Below, in pieces: positions 8,763 to 18,360 of a stretch of 64,000 nucleotides of DNA; position 1 is the stretch's first letter; every line of letters starts with the position of its first letter. A program made the position numbers and the translations under genes. Source of the stretch: Pseudoalteromonas sp. MMG007 (GTDB lineage: Bacteria; Pseudomonadota; Gammaproteobacteria; Enterobacterales; Alteromonadaceae); the NCBI RefSeq assembly GCF_018100985.1, contig NZ_JAGJEI010000001.1, positions 372,001-436,000 on the forward strand. Reading direction: 5' to 3'. The notes under the pieces are model-generated. The model was given only the letters and a program-made list of their open reading frames with translations. It made no database searches and was not told the origin of the DNA.

Positions 8763-9983
8763 TCAGAGCACAAATCGCTTTAACTGTTGCTGGGTTTGTA
8801 AGCTTAATTGCTGAGATTGTTGGCAATCGTTAAGGGCAGTATCTATTTGTTGTTTGGCTTGCTCGCCTAAAGCTACTATCTGCTCTACCGATTGATGGGT
8901 CTGTGTTTGAGTGTTTTCTAACGTATGTACAGCATTTACTATTTGTTGGAGCTGTTGTTGGTTTTGTTCAAACTCATTCAGCATTTTAGTAAAGCCATCG
9001 GATGTATTACTTATCGCGCTTTGCGCATTATTAGAATGGGTAATTAATTGCTCTGACTCTTTGTTTGTTTCATTTACTAGCTCGTTCATTTGGTTAATAA
9101 AGTCGCTAATTTGCCTAGTTGCACCGCTTACTTTTATTGACAGCGTACGTACTTCATCGGCAACAACAGCAAAGCCTCTACCTGCGTCACCGGCTCTAGC
9201 CGCTTCAATTGCAGCATTGAGCGCCAATAAATTAGTTTGATCAGAAAACTCTTCAACCATTTTTAATATGCTGCGAATATTTTCGCTGTTTTCTTTAAGC
9301 CCTGCTACCGTGTTTGAAAAGCTACCCAGCATATTAGTAATCAAACCAACTTGCTCAACTAAGGCTAAAAGTTCGGATGCAGAGAGCTTTACAAAATTAA
9401 GGTGTTCATTATTTACCTCATGCACGCTGTCTGTGTTGCTTACTATGTTTTGTAAGCTTTGCGTTATTTGCATACTGGCATTAATAATACTGCGGCTTAA
9501 GTTTATTTGCTGCTCACTTGATTGCTCAGTACTATGCATAGACTCAGTCACTTGAGTGTTACTGTGCGCACTAGCTTGAGCGCTATTGTGCGTAGTGCTT
9601 AATAACTCACTTAAATGAGTGGTGAATATATTGTACTGCGTACTTAAATCTTTAAATTCATCATAAGAAAAATGAGGGAGTTTTGCTGCTAAATTGGCAT
9701 CTTGCTGGTTTATTTGTATTAAAGTGTCTCGCATTGCAGTTACAGGACGTACAATTAGAAAGCGCATATAAAAAAGAGTAAAAACAAAGCCAGCTACAAT
9801 AACGAAAGTTAGCAACCAAAATAACCCTGTACTTTGCTGTTGTTCGCTTAAGGTTTGATATAACCAAAATAATGTAATTGCTTGAAACAAAAATACAAAA
9901 CTCAAATTACCCACTATTTTACGGGTTAGTGTAAAAAAGAATGTTTGTTCTACATAATCATAAATTTTCATAAAACCACTCAT
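8763..9983 (-). CDS. Methyl-accepting chemotaxis protein without a periplasmic sensing domain
   Basis: This roughly 406-residue chemoreceptor has two hydrophobic segments near the N-terminus (about residues 23-45 and 55-75) separated by only a short polar turn, so there is almost no periplasmic part. A short HAMP-like stretch follows, then a long helical signalling domain. Its hairpin tip has [18 protein letters not shown] and [12 protein letters not shown]. Coiled-coil glutamine-rich repeats make up the rest. It probably senses membrane state or cytoplasmic cues. I chose the ATG at 9983 because AGGAC lies nine bases upstream; an upstream TTG (9992) is less likely. There is no C-terminal CheR-docking pentapeptide. 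Confidence 0.9.
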   Translation of the reverse strand: MSGFMKIYDYVEQTFFFTLTRKIVGNLSFVFLFQAITLFWLYQTLSEQQQSTGLFWLLTFVIVAGFVFTLFYMRFLIVRPVTAMRDTLIQINQQDANLAAKLPHFSYDEFKDLSTQYNIFTTHLSELLSTTHNSAQASAHSNTQVTESMHSTEQSSEQQINLSRSIINASMQITQSLQNIVSNTDSVHEVNNEHLNFVKLSASELLALVEQVGLITNMLGSFSNTVAGLKENSENIRSILKMVEEFSDQTNLLALNAAIEAARAGDAGRGFAVVADEVRTLSIKVSGATRQISDFINQMNELVNETNKESEQLITHSNNAQSAISNTSDGFTKMLNEFEQNQQQLQQIVNAVHTLENTQTQTHQSVEQIVALGEQAKQQIDTALNDCQQSQQLSLQTQQQLKRFVL

Positions 9984-10031
9984 TGAACTCAAGTCCTGTA
10001 ATTTTGATTAGCAATAGGTAAGCTACCTTTA

Positions 10032-10727
10032 CTATAACGATGCTAAATAAGCTTTAGTGTGGGCTGGATAGTTGGTAAAAATTCCCTCTACACCATATTC
10101 AAGCATCAGTGATATATCTTGCTCTTTATCGACCGTATAAGCATAAATCTTTAGGCCTCGTTTTTTAGCATCATCTGCAAATTCTTTATTTACAAAGTTT
10201 TTATCTACATGGACACTAAATGCATTTAGCTCTTGAGCAAATTTTGCGTAGTGAAGCGGGATCGATGATGTTAATGCGCCTATTTTAAGCCATGGTAGTA
10301 TTTTTTTAAGGTACTGCAATTGATGATGATCAAACGACGACACTAAAATGTTTTCTTTTGATATTTTGCCTGCTGCAATATTACACTCAAGCACCGTTGT
10401 AAACTTTTCAAGTTCAAAGGTATGTTTAAGCTCTAAATTTAATAATGTTTTATTGTTATTCCAATCAATTAGCTGCTGAAGCGTTGGTATTTTTTCGCCG
10501 TTACCCGCATTTAGTTTAGACAAGTCTTGGGCAGTAAAGTCCCTTACCTTACCTGTGCCGCTGGTGGTTCTATCAAGCCACGAATCATGAATAATCATGT
10601 AATCATCAAGCGTACTCTGAACATCAACTTCAATGCCATCAATGTTGGCTTTTAGTGCTTCTAAAATTGCGCTTTTAGTGTTTTCAGGAAAATCGCCACT
10701 GGCACCTCTGTGTGCGAATACTTTCAT
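10032..10727 (-). CDS. Glycerophosphodiester phosphodiesterase, cytoplasmic UgpQ type
   Basis: This 231-residue enzyme would hydrolyse glycerophosphodiesters to glycerol-3-phosphate and an alcohol. All family catalytic signatures are visible: His6-Arg7 (FAHRGAS), PENT at 14-17, Glu33 and Asp35 in GIEVDVQ, and His47 in MIIHD. The C-terminal IYAYTVDKEQD and GVEGIFTNYP complete the TIM barrel. It has no signal peptide, so it acts in the cytoplasm. Its start overlaps the stop of the upstream DMT transporter by four bases (ATGA), so the two are translationally coupled. The transporter may handle a product or related metabolite; that link is inference. Confidence 0.92.
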   Translation of the reverse strand: MKVFAHRGASGDFPENTKSAILEALKANIDGIEVDVQSTLDDYMIIHDSWLDRTTSGTGKVRDFTAQDLSKLNAGNGEKIPTLQQLIDWNNNKTLLNLELKHTFELEKFTTVLECNIAAGKISKENILVSSFDHHQLQYLKKILPWLKIGALTSSIPLHYAKFAQELNAFSVHVDKNFVNKEFADDAKKRGLKIYAYTVDKEQDISLMLEYGVEGIFTNYPAHTKAYLASL

Positions 10728-11590
10728 TGTCGAGCCTTTTTAGTGATTGACCAGGTTTCAAAACATGCAGCACTAACAATAAGCGCACCGCCAATAAGTG
10801 TCATTAAAGTAGGGCGTTCATGAATAATTACTATAGCCAGTATTGTGCCATAAAGTGGCTGTAAGCAAGAAATTAACCCCGCAGTTGCTGCAGATAAATG
10901 CTTTAAACTGGCTGCAAATAACGAGTGTGGTGTAGCGGTAAAAATAATACCCGCCACAGCAATTAAAATAAGGTCGTGGTTACTAACCTCATACACAGGA
11001 ACTTCAATAAATGCGCATAACATTAAACTTGCCACCAAGGTTTGATAAAACATAGTCTGTGGGCCGCCGTACTGGCTAAAGTAGCGCTTGTGGATGATGT
11101 TTCTAATTGAAAAAAACAAAGCCGATACAATTCCCGTAATGACACCAAAGGTTACATCGTCACCTAAATCGGCACTTGGCACGAGTAAATATATGCCAAC
11201 TACTACAATAGCTGCACTTATTATATCTTTCGCTTGGGGCCTACTTTTATTAAACACCGGCTCTAAAAAAACCGTCATAACGGGGTAGCTAAAAAAAGCC
11301 AGCATACCAATAGTAACACCGGCCATTTGCATGCCTGCAAAATAAGTTACCCAATGTAAGCCTACTGCTACACCTAAAAATAGTGCTATTAAATAGTCTT
11401 TAGGTTTATTTAGTTTTATTTGTTTTTTTTGAAAATACAGCATCGCCAAAAGTGCCATACCAGCAATGGCGGTTCTGTAAACAGTAATATCAAGCGCATT
11501 TAAACCAATTAGTTTTGCAAAAAGGGCAGTGCCCCCAAAAAGTAATACGGCAATATGTAAGTAAATTAAACTTTGCTGTTGTGGCTGCAT
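10724..11590 (-). CDS. EamA/DMT-superfamily transporter
   Basis: This 288-residue membrane protein has about ten hydrophobic segments arranged as two EamA repeats. The first ends around residue 130 and the second begins at about 145 (FGVITGIVSALFFSIRNIIHKR). This is the standard size for a drug/metabolite exporter. The ATG at 11590 has AGGAGA ten bases upstream. The substrate is not evident from sequence. It overlaps the downstream glycerophosphodiesterase gene by four bases. Confidence 0.9.
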   Translation of the reverse strand: MQPQQQSLIYLHIAVLLFGGTALFAKLIGLNALDITVYRTAIAGMALLAMLYFQKKQIKLNKPKDYLIALFLGVAVGLHWVTYFAGMQMAGVTIGMLAFFSYPVMTVFLEPVFNKSRPQAKDIISAAIVVVGIYLLVPSADLGDDVTFGVITGIVSALFFSIRNIIHKRYFSQYGGPQTMFYQTLVASLMLCAFIEVPVYEVSNHDLILIAVAGIIFTATPHSLFAASLKHLSAATAGLISCLQPLYGTILAIVIIHERPTLMTLIGGALIVSAACFETWSITKKARQ

Positions 11591-11660
11591 TTAAACATCA
11601 TCTCCTTTTTTTAATATGTTATCACTGGGCGAGCGCCTACAGGATGAAATTTATAAAACA

Positions 11661-11672
11661 TGACAATTGTCA
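11661..11672. promoter_or_regulatory. Perfect 12-bp palindrome, candidate response-regulator operator
   Basis: TGACAATTGTCA reads identically on both strands. It lies 76 bp before the small membrane protein that heads the NarL-type two-component operon. Such dyads are typical operator sites for LuxR/NarL-type HTH dimers, so autoregulation by the regulator at 13015 is plausible but inferred. Confidence 0.45.
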
Positions 11673-11747
11673 GCAAAGTTAATGACATTTCACACTCTTA
11701 TTAATTTTAGGGTTTGGCATAGTTACCTTACTTACTTGGAGGTTGCT

Positions 11748-11918
11748 ATGAATACATTCGTTTTAATAAGCTTGGCGATTAGCGAGTTTTTGGAATCAAT
11801 TAGCTTTAGTGTTTCAATAAATGATTACTTTATACTCATTAGTGTTTTTGTGTTATTTATATTTATTAATAAAAATAGTGCTTTAAATAAAAATAATAAC
11901 TTAGAGGTATGTGTATGA
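11748..11918 (+). CDS. Small membrane protein at the head of a two-component operon
   Basis: This 56-residue protein starts at the ATG at 11748, six bases after a strong GGAGG. It contains two hydrophobic stretches (about residues 3-20 and 27-42) and ends with a polar lysine/asparagine tail. I recognise no family. Its stop overlaps the start of the histidine kinase by four bases (ATGA at 11915-11918), so translation is coupled and the protein may modulate the kinase. A longer in-frame reading from 11667 has no ribosome-binding site. Confidence 0.6.
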   Translation: MNTFVLISLAISEFLESISFSVSINDYFILISVFVLFIFINKNSALNKNNNLEVCV

Positions 11919-13018
11919 GTGAAGCTAACACACTTTCAAAACCAGCAGATAAAAATTTTTGGAAGTACGTGCCATTAATTTTTACGGGGTTTTATTTATT
12001 ACCCACTCTTTTTAACTTATCGCATTTGCCAGTAAACACAATTGTAATGAGTGTGGCGTTTTATATTGTATTTATTTTGCTTTATATAAAAGCCATGAAC
12101 TGTGAAACAAAAGCTATCTCTAAACTGTTTATAATGATGTTAGTGGTTTGTTTTAGCGCTACATTTTATACCACAGGCACGTCTACCTTATACGGATTTA
12201 TCACTTTTATAGCGGGTGAATCGTATAGTAAAAGGCACAGGGTATACGCAGTATTTGGTATTGCTTTTGCGGTATTATTAAGCGCCTACTTAGCTGATAT
12301 GGAAAATGTAAAATATTTTTTAGCAGGCACATTATTAATTTCAGCCGCATTATTTGCCTTTGGTATAGCTAGTCAAAAAGAGCGGCTGCACAAAATGCGC
12401 GAGCAAGAAAGCGCTAACCAATTAGAGCAATTAGCTGCCATTGCTGAGCGTGAACGAATAGCGCGCGACCTGCACGATATTTTAGGTCATTCACTTTCAT
12501 CAATTGCGTTAAAAGCAGAGCTTGCCAATAAGTTGAATCAGGGTGAGCGATATGAGCAGGCAAATAACGAAATAGCACAAGTTGCTGATCTTGCAAGGCA
12601 ACTGTTAAGCGACGTGAGAAACGCCGTAAGTGATTTAAAACAGCTTAATTTAGTTAGTCAGCTGGCGCAGCTTAAACAAAGGCTTATAGAGCAAGAGTTT
12701 AACGTTACATTTAACGTGGTTTTAAATACTTTGCCCGCTAAAGTAGAGGGGTTAGCAGGCCTTATAATTAAAGAAGCCGTTACTAATTTACTGCGCCATA
12801 GCAGTACAAAAAACAGCGAAATAAATATAGAGCAAACAGCGCAGCAATTACTTATAACGGTTATCGATCATGCACCTTGCAGCACGTTAAACGCAGGTAA
12901 TGGCTTAAACGGTATAAAAGAGCGCGCAGAGCAACTTAATGGTAGTGCTAGTTTTACATGTGGCGAGCGCTTTACTTTAAATGTAATACTGCCAATTACA
13001 GCTAAGGATTTACAATGA
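11915..13018 (+). CDS. Membrane histidine kinase, HisKA_3/DesK-LiaS type
   Basis: This 367-residue kinase has an N-terminal region of five or six hydrophobic helices (about residues 15-155) with almost no external loop, so it probably senses membrane or envelope state. The HisKA_3 dimerisation helix has the phospho-acceptor His187 in RIARDLHDILGHS. The ATPase domain has the N box IIKEAVTNLLRHS and the G box GNGLNGIKERA. I chose the ATG at 11915 because AGAGG lies seven bases upstream; an ATG at 11909 is too close to it. The gene overlaps both its upstream and downstream neighbours by four bases. Confidence 0.9.
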   Translation: MSEANTLSKPADKNFWKYVPLIFTGFYLLPTLFNLSHLPVNTIVMSVAFYIVFILLYIKAMNCETKAISKLFIMMLVVCFSATFYTTGTSTLYGFITFIAGESYSKRHRVYAVFGIAFAVLLSAYLADMENVKYFLAGTLLISAALFAFGIASQKERLHKMREQESANQLEQLAAIAERERIARDLHDILGHSLSSIALKAELANKLNQGERYEQANNEIAQVADLARQLLSDVRNAVSDLKQLNLVSQLAQLKQRLIEQEFNVTFNVVLNTLPAKVEGLAGLIIKEAVTNLLRHSSTKNSEINIEQTAQQLLITVIDHAPCSTLNAGNGLNGIKERAEQLNGSASFTCGERFTLNVILPITAKDLQ

Positions 13019-13629
13019 TCAAAGTATATTTAGTGGAAGATCAAGCACTGGTTCGCGACGCAGTTGCTGCTTTGCTAAGCCTTGATTTTAATATTGAGGT
13101 AATAGGCCAAGCAAGTAACGGCCAAGATGCGCTAACAGCAATAACTAGCCTTACATACGACAGCATGCCTGATATTATTTTAACCGATATCGAAATGCCA
13201 AATATGAATGGCATAGAGCTGAGTGAGCAAATAGCGGTAAAATTTCCTGATATAAAAGTGGTAATAATGACCACGTTTTCACGAGCGGGTTATATAAGGC
13301 GCTCATTAAGTGCGGGTGTTAAAGGATTTATATTAAAAGAAGCCCCGAGCGATGAGCTTATCAACGCGCTTAAAAAAGTAATGCAAGGGCAAAAAGTAAT
13401 TGACCCAGAGCTTGCCATTAACGCCCTAGATGATGCCGATCCACTGACCGACAAAGAACGCAAAGCACTCAAGCTTGCAAGCGATGGTCTTAAAACAAGT
13501 GAGATTGCTAAGCTGCTTTTTATAAGCGAAGGCACTACGCGTAACTATTTGTCTGATGCAATCGCAAAGCTAAACGCTACAAACCGCGTAGATGCAGCGC
13601 GTATTGCAAGGCAAAAAGGCTGGCTTTAG
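13015..13629 (+). CDS. NarL/DesR-family response regulator
   Basis: This 204-residue regulator has an N-terminal receiver with Asp58 in ILTDIEMP and Lys108 in FILKEA. The C-terminal LuxR-type helix-turn-helix covers about residues 143-200 (LTDKERKALKLASDGLKTSE and TTRNYLSDAIAKL). It overlaps the kinase gene by four bases, so the two form a cognate pair of the DesKR/LiaSR type. In that family the targets are lipid-desaturase or envelope-stress genes. No such gene lies beside this operon, so the target is unknown. The palindrome at 11661 is a candidate site for autoregulation. Confidence 0.92.
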   Translation: MIKVYLVEDQALVRDAVAALLSLDFNIEVIGQASNGQDALTAITSLTYDSMPDIILTDIEMPNMNGIELSEQIAVKFPDIKVVIMTTFSRAGYIRRSLSAGVKGFILKEAPSDELINALKKVMQGQKVIDPELAINALDDADPLTDKERKALKLASDGLKTSEIAKLLFISEGTTRNYLSDAIAKLNATNRVDAARIARQKGWL

Positions 13630-13656
13630 TATCCTTTTTATTAAAAACAAATTCGG

Positions 13657-13691
13657 TATCGCGTTAAATAACTCACTAATTTAACGCGATA
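13657..13691 (+). terminator. Perfect 13-bp inverted repeat after the response regulator
   Basis: TATCGCGTTAAAT (13657-13669) pairs perfectly with 13679-13691 across a 9-base loop, 28 bp after the stop codon at 13629. There is no T run after it, so it may be a weak or Rho-assisted terminator or an mRNA-stabilising hairpin. Confidence 0.45.
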
Positions 13692-13832
13692 GCCATAAAC
13701 CACACAATTAACGCAGGAGGGCTTCTTAACTTGCTCTGGGTTTATAAATTATAAGTAAAGTATTACTATGTTACTTATAAAAGTAACGAACAGCGCTTAA
13801 AGTTATGCTAAAAAACAACAAGTGAGAGTTTA

Positions 13833-14567
13833 ATGACAGCATTAATAGAGTTTAAAAACGAAAATAACACCGCTATATTAACGATGAACACCGCTGAAAA
13901 CCGCCACAACCCCGCATTTTTAGCGCAGCTTAACCAACACCTAGATAACACTGAAAGTAACCAAGCCATTACATCGGTAGTATTAACATCATCGAGTGAT
14001 AAAAACTGGTCACTTGGAATCGACTTACAATGGATGGCTAACTCAAGTAACACACCTACAGATATCGCTAACTTTATGCTTGAAATAACCCAGCTATTAA
14101 AGCGTATTGTTACCTTTCCAATGCCTATTATAGCAGCGTTAAACGGCCATACTTATGGTAATGGTGCTGTACTTGCGTGTGCGTGTGATTTTAGATTTAT
14201 GAAATCAGACAAAGGCTTTTTCTGTTTTCCTGAGGTTGATGTACTCGTCCCGTTTGTGCCTTCTATGATCCCTATTATTCATAAAGCAATTCCTCACACC
14301 TACTTTAACCGCTTAGCTATGTCTGGGCAGCGTGTTGGTGCGAGCGAACTTTTAACAAACAATGTAATAGAAGAAGTGTTTACTAATAACGAAGAGCTAC
14401 AAGCTGGTGTACTTGAATTTGCACAGCAATTTAATAAAAATCGCTGGATTTATGCTCAAAATAAAACACAAATAAACAAACATATTTTACAAACAATAAA
14501 ACAAGAAGACCCAGCATTTATAGAAAATATTAGTAAACTGCTCTGGAAAAACCTACAGAAAAAGTAG
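13833..14567 (+). CDS. Enoyl-CoA hydratase/isomerase (crotonase) family protein
   Basis: This 244-residue protein has the crotonase fold. The CoA-binding and oxyanion-hole segments are NWSLGIDLQWM (58-68) and IAALNGHTYGNGAVLACACD (100-119). Glu134 in FCFPEVDV is the likely catalytic acid, as in delta3,delta2-enoyl-CoA isomerases. The second catalytic glutamate typical of hydratases is not evident, so isomerase is the more likely role. It is monocistronic, with no fatty-acid oxidation partners nearby. GTGAGAG precedes the ATG. Confidence 0.85.
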   Translation: MTALIEFKNENNTAILTMNTAENRHNPAFLAQLNQHLDNTESNQAITSVVLTSSSDKNWSLGIDLQWMANSSNTPTDIANFMLEITQLLKRIVTFPMPIIAALNGHTYGNGAVLACACDFRFMKSDKGFFCFPEVDVLVPFVPSMIPIIHKAIPHTYFNRLAMSGQRVGASELLTNNVIEEVFTNNEELQAGVLEFAQQFNKNRWIYAQNKTQINKHILQTIKQEDPAFIENISKLLWKNLQKK

Positions 14568-14576
14568 ACTTAAATC

Positions 14577-14612
14577 CTGCGTGTTTAACTTATAATTGAA
14601 ACAAACACGCAG
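14577..14612 (+). repeat. 10-bp hairpin after the crotonase gene
   Basis: CTGCGTGTTT (14577-14586) pairs with AAACACGCAG (14603-14612) across a 16-base loop, ten bases after the crotonase stop. It has no clear U tract and may be a weak terminator. Confidence 0.4.
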
Positions 14613-14752
14613 CATAATTAAGGACGTGTTAAGTCCTGTTATCTTATATTTTTAAACACAAAATTAAGTTGGTAAAAGTTTAATAGCTTTTACCTGTCTC
14701 ATTTTACGTATATGGGTTAAAATACCTACATAACCAACTAACAAGATAGTGA

Positions 14753-17212
14753 ATGTCAAACCAAGATCCAAATCTCAGTCGAGAACAAGAAAAGTACGAA
14801 AACCCAGTCCCTAGCCGTGAGTTTATACTTACTCACCTTCAAGAGCGTTCAAAACCAGCTAACTACGCACAATTATGCGAAGAGCTTGCGGTAAACGATG
14901 AAGAGCGCCAAATAGCATTTAAACGCCGCCTTCGTGCTATGGAGCGCGACGGGCAATTGTATTTCAATAAGTTTAAATGTTACGCCTTAATAGACGAAGC
15001 CGGTCTAACTAAAGGCAAAGTAATAGGCCACAGAGACGGTTTTGGCTTTTTAGAAGTTGAAGGCGAGAGCAAAGATTGGTTTATAGCTAAGCACCAAATG
15101 AACATGGTGCTACATGGCGACATTGTACTAGCTAAAGGCACAAAGCGTGGCTCTGGCTCAAAATGTGATGCCCGCATTATTAAAGTGCTTACCAACGAGC
15201 GCGCACCTATAGTAGGGCGTTACTTTGTTGAACACGGCATAGCCGTTGTAGTCGCTGAAGATCCGCGCATTACCCAAGATATAATGATTTTACCAGGCAA
15301 CGAAAACGGTGCCCGCCATAATCAAATGGTGCAGGTAAAAATCACTCAAAATCCAAGTCGTAATATGAACGCCGTGGGTAAAGTTATAGACGTACTTGGC
15401 GAGCATTTAGCCCCAGGTATGGAAATTGAAGTAGCGCTTCGTAATCACGATATTCCTCATGTTTGGCCAGAAGAAGTAGAAGCACAAGTGGCTCACCTTG
15501 GCGAATTTGTAGAAGATACTGATAAAGAAGGCCGTGTAGATTTACGTGACCTTCCGCTTGTAACTATTGATGGCGAAGATGCACGCGACTTTGATGATGC
15601 AGTATATTGTGAACGTAAAAAATCGGGTGGTTGGCGCTTATGGGTTGCCATTGCCGACGTATCGCATTATGTAGGCATGAACACGCCGCTTAATAAAGAA
15701 GCCATAGCGCGTGGTAACTCAGTGTATTTTCCTGAGCAAGTAATTCCTATGCTGCCAAAAGTGCTTTCTAACGGTTTATGTTCACTTAATCCTAAAGTAG
15801 ATCGTTTATGTATGGTTGCCGAAATGACCGTATCGGATGCGGGTAAGCTTTCGGGTTATAAGTTTTACGAAGCCGTGATGAACTCTCACGCACGTTTAAC
15901 TTACACCAAAGTAAACGCTATTTTAAAAGGTGATGAAAAACTACGCGATGAATACTCAGCCGTAGTGCCACATTTAACTGACCTACAGCAAATGTACATG
16001 GCACTTAAAGCTGCCCGCCAAGAGCGCGGTGCCATCGAGTTTGAAACACTCGAAACACGTTTTGTATTTAACGCGCAACGCAAAATAGAATCAATAGTGC
16101 CTGTTATTCGTAATGACGCGCACAAACTCATTGAAGAATGTATGATTTTGGCCAACGTTTCGGCGGCTAAATTACTCGAAAAACACGAAGCTAGCGCGCT
16201 TTATCGTGTGCACGACGAACCAGATCAAGAAAAGCTAGGTAACTTTACTAAGTTTTTAACTGAGCTTGGTATTCAAAGCACGTTAAGTGATGAGCCAACA
16301 CCAAAAGAAATAACCCAAGTATTAGCTCGCTTAGGCGACCGCCCAGAAGCTGAGCTTATTCAAACTATGTTACTTCGTTCAATGAAGCAGGCTGTATATC
16401 AGCCAGATAACATAGGCCACTTTGGTTTAGCGCTTTCGGCTTATGCACACTTTACATCGCCAATTCGTCGTTACCCAGATTTAGTAGTGCACCGCGCAAT
16501 TAAAGCGGTAATAAAAGCACAAGGTCAGCAAACATCAGGCGCATATGCTTATACCGACGATGAGGTAGATCAATTAGGCGAGCAATGTTCAACAACAGAG
16601 CGCCGCGCAGACGACGCAACGCGTGAAGTTGCCGACTGGCTTAAATGTGAGTTTATGCAAGATCACGTTGGCGATGAGTTCAATGGGGTTATTTCATCGG
16701 TCACTAATTTTGGTTTGTTTATACGCCTAGACGATTTACAAATTGATGGGCTTATTCATGTTACTAATTTAGGTGATGAATACTTCCAGCATGATGCTGC
16801 AAAACACACCCTAATAGGTGAGCACACACATAAAGTTTATCGCCTTGGCGATAAAGTAACTGTGCAAGTTGCATCGGTTAGCTTAGATGAGCGCCGTATA
16901 AACTTAATGCTTAAAGGCGATGTAGCACAAGATAGATATTCACGCCGCCGTGGTGCAAAAGGCGCGGGTAAATCTGGCCATGCACCAGCAAGTGTTCGCT
17001 CGCAATTAAAAGCAGGTAAAATACCTGGCAAGTCATCTGCTACGGATGAAAAACCTAAAGGTAAAAAAAAGCCAGCGGGTAAAAGTAAAAAGGCAGTAAA
17101 AGCCGCTGATGGCACACCTAAGAAAAAACCAAAGAAAAAGGCAGCTAAAAAGCCTAAAAGACCAGGCAAAAATGCCCGTAAACGTAATAGCCCAGGAGCA
17201 GATAATACGTGA
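14753..17212 (+). CDS. rnr: Ribonuclease R
   Basis: This 819-residue 3'-to-5' exoribonuclease degrades structured RNA and takes part in stable-RNA quality control. It has an N-terminal winged-helix region (about 20-85), two cold-shock domains, and the RNB catalytic domain. The RNB metal site is Asp273, Asp279, Asp281 and Asp282 in [16 protein letters not shown]-terminal S1 domain (about 640-720, [15 protein letters not shown]) follows, then a long lysine-rich tail (about 735-819) typical of gammaproteobacterial RNase R. The stop overlaps the rlmB start by four bases (GTGA), the conserved rnr-rlmB pairing. Confidence 0.97.
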   Translation: MSNQDPNLSREQEKYENPVPSREFILTHLQERSKPANYAQLCEELAVNDEERQIAFKRRLRAMERDGQLYFNKFKCYALIDEAGLTKGKVIGHRDGFGFLEVEGESKDWFIAKHQMNMVLHGDIVLAKGTKRGSGSKCDARIIKVLTNERAPIVGRYFVEHGIAVVVAEDPRITQDIMILPGNENGARHNQMVQVKITQNPSRNMNAVGKVIDVLGEHLAPGMEIEVALRNHDIPHVWPEEVEAQVAHLGEFVEDTDKEGRVDLRDLPLVTIDGEDARDFDDAVYCERKKSGGWRLWVAIADVSHYVGMNTPLNKEAIARGNSVYFPEQVIPMLPKVLSNGLCSLNPKVDRLCMVAEMTVSDAGKLSGYKFYEAVMNSHARLTYTKVNAILKGDEKLRDEYSAVVPHLTDLQQMYMALKAARQERGAIEFETLETRFVFNAQRKIESIVPVIRNDAHKLIEECMILANVSAAKLLEKHEASALYRVHDEPDQEKLGNFTKFLTELGIQSTLSDEPTPKEITQVLARLGDRPEAELIQTMLLRSMKQAVYQPDNIGHFGLALSAYAHFTSPIRRYPDLVVHRAIKAVIKAQGQQTSGAYAYTDDEVDQLGEQCSTTERRADDATREVADWLKCEFMQDHVGDEFNGVISSVTNFGLFIRLDDLQIDGLIHVTNLGDEYFQHDAAKHTLIGEHTHKVYRLGDKVTVQVASVSLDERRINLMLKGDVAQDRYSRRRGAKGAGKSGHAPASVRSQLKAGKIPGKSSATDEKPKGKKKPAGKSKKAVKAADGTPKKKPKKKAAKKPKRPGKNARKRNSPGADNT

Positions 17213-17952
17213 GTAATGAATTAATTTTTGGCTTTCATTCTGTTGAAGCAATTTTAGAAAGTGAGCCTGAGCGTTTTATAGAGATTTACGCGCTTAAAGG
17301 CCGTGACGACAAACGCTCAACCCCGATTATTGATGAAGCACGTAAGTTTGGTATTTCAGTGCAATTTATGCAGCGTAAAGCGCTTGATAGCAAATCAAAA
17401 GGCGAGCAACATCAGGGCATTATTGCAAACGTTAAAGCAGCGCCAACGTTTAATGAAAAAGATCTAGATGAGATCATTGCACGCGAAGACACACCGTTTT
17501 TACTTGTGCTTGATGGTATAACCGATCCGCATAACTTAGGTGCATGCCTGCGCAGTGCAGATGCTGCAGGCGTACACGCTGTGATTGTACCTAAAGATAA
17601 GTCGGCTAAGCTTAACGGTACTGCACGTAAAGTGGCCTGTGGCGCAGCTGAAACAGTACCGCTTATTCAAGTTACTAACCTTGCGCGTACACTACGTGAA
17701 ATTAAAGATGCAGGTGTATGGGTTGTAGGCACGGCCGGCGAGACAGATACACATGTATTTGAAGCCAACCTAACGGGCCCGATGGCTATTGTTATGGGTG
17801 CTGAAGGCGAGGGGATGCGCCGTTTAACACGTGAGCATTGCGATGTACTTGTTAAAATTCCAATGGCAGGCACAGTTTCAAGCTTAAACGTATCGGTTGC
17901 TACAGGTATTTGTTTATTTGAAGTATTACGCCAGCGTAACGCAAATAACTAA
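17209..17952 (+). CDS. rlmB: 23S rRNA (guanosine-2251-2'-O)-methyltransferase
   Basis: This 247-residue SpoU/TrmH-family methyltransferase methylates G2251 of 23S rRNA using S-adenosylmethionine. An N-terminal substrate-binding domain (1-80) is followed by the SPOUT knot. Its three motifs are [26 protein letters not shown] and [19 protein letters not shown]. The start codon is GTG at 17209, overlapping the rnr stop, with AGGAG about ten bases upstream. It is co-transcribed with rnr and followed by a strong terminator. Confidence 0.97.
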   Translation: MSNELIFGFHSVEAILESEPERFIEIYALKGRDDKRSTPIIDEARKFGISVQFMQRKALDSKSKGEQHQGIIANVKAAPTFNEKDLDEIIAREDTPFLLVLDGITDPHNLGACLRSADAAGVHAVIVPKDKSAKLNGTARKVACGAAETVPLIQVTNLARTLREIKDAGVWVVGTAGETDTHVFEANLTGPMAIVMGAEGEGMRRLTREHCDVLVKIPMAGTVSSLNVSVATGICLFEVLRQRNANN

Positions 17953-17966
17953 TAGTTTAATGTATT

Positions 17967-18005
17967 AAAAAAGCCGAGGTTGAAATTCAATCTCGGCTTT
18001 TTTGT
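17967..18005 (+). terminator. Strong Rho-independent terminator of rnr-rlmB
   Basis: A 17-bp stem with one G-T wobble (AAAAAAGCCGAGGTTGA at 17967-17983, pairing with 17987-18003) has a 3-base loop and ends in a T run. Confidence 0.93.
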
Positions 18006-18075
18006 ATCTGTAATTTACGCTTTTAATTTTATATCAATTGATGCTTTATTATAGCGATAGGAAAATAGCTTTATA

Positions 18076-18350
18076 GCAAGGCAAAAATAACGAAATACAG
18101 TGTTCTTATATTAGTTATTTTTAACGTAGCTAGTGAACCGTTTATCCCATACAAAGCGCAGGTAAACGGTTTAATAACAAGGCAATAATTTAGATGTGTA
18201 GTGCTCTTACATAAAAAATTATTAACGCTGGTAGTGAACCGTTTATCTTATACAAAGCGCAGGTAAACGGTTTAATAACAAGGCAATAATTTAGATGTGT
18301 AGTACTCTTACATAAAAAATTATTAACGCTGTTAGTGAACCGTTTAACCA
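18076..18350. repeat. Tandem 101-bp repeat with two hairpins per unit
   Basis: The segment starting AGTGAACCGTTTA occurs at 18132, 18233 and 18334, an exact 101-bp period. The two complete units differ at only a handful of positions. A more diverged half-unit precedes them from about 18076. Each full unit holds a perfect 9-bp inverted repeat (AACCGTTTA / TAAACGGTT, 18-base gap) and a second imperfect dyad (AATAATTTA... TAAAAAATTATT). It fills the intergenic space between rlmB and the receptor gene; nothing else is seen from 18006 to 18360. No reading frame is conserved across the units. Confidence 0.85.
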
Positions 18351-18360
18351 GCTTTAAAAC

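Noticed and set aside
18076..18350. CRISPR array
   Set aside because: The 101-bp units are contiguous with no unique spacers, and no cas gene is present.
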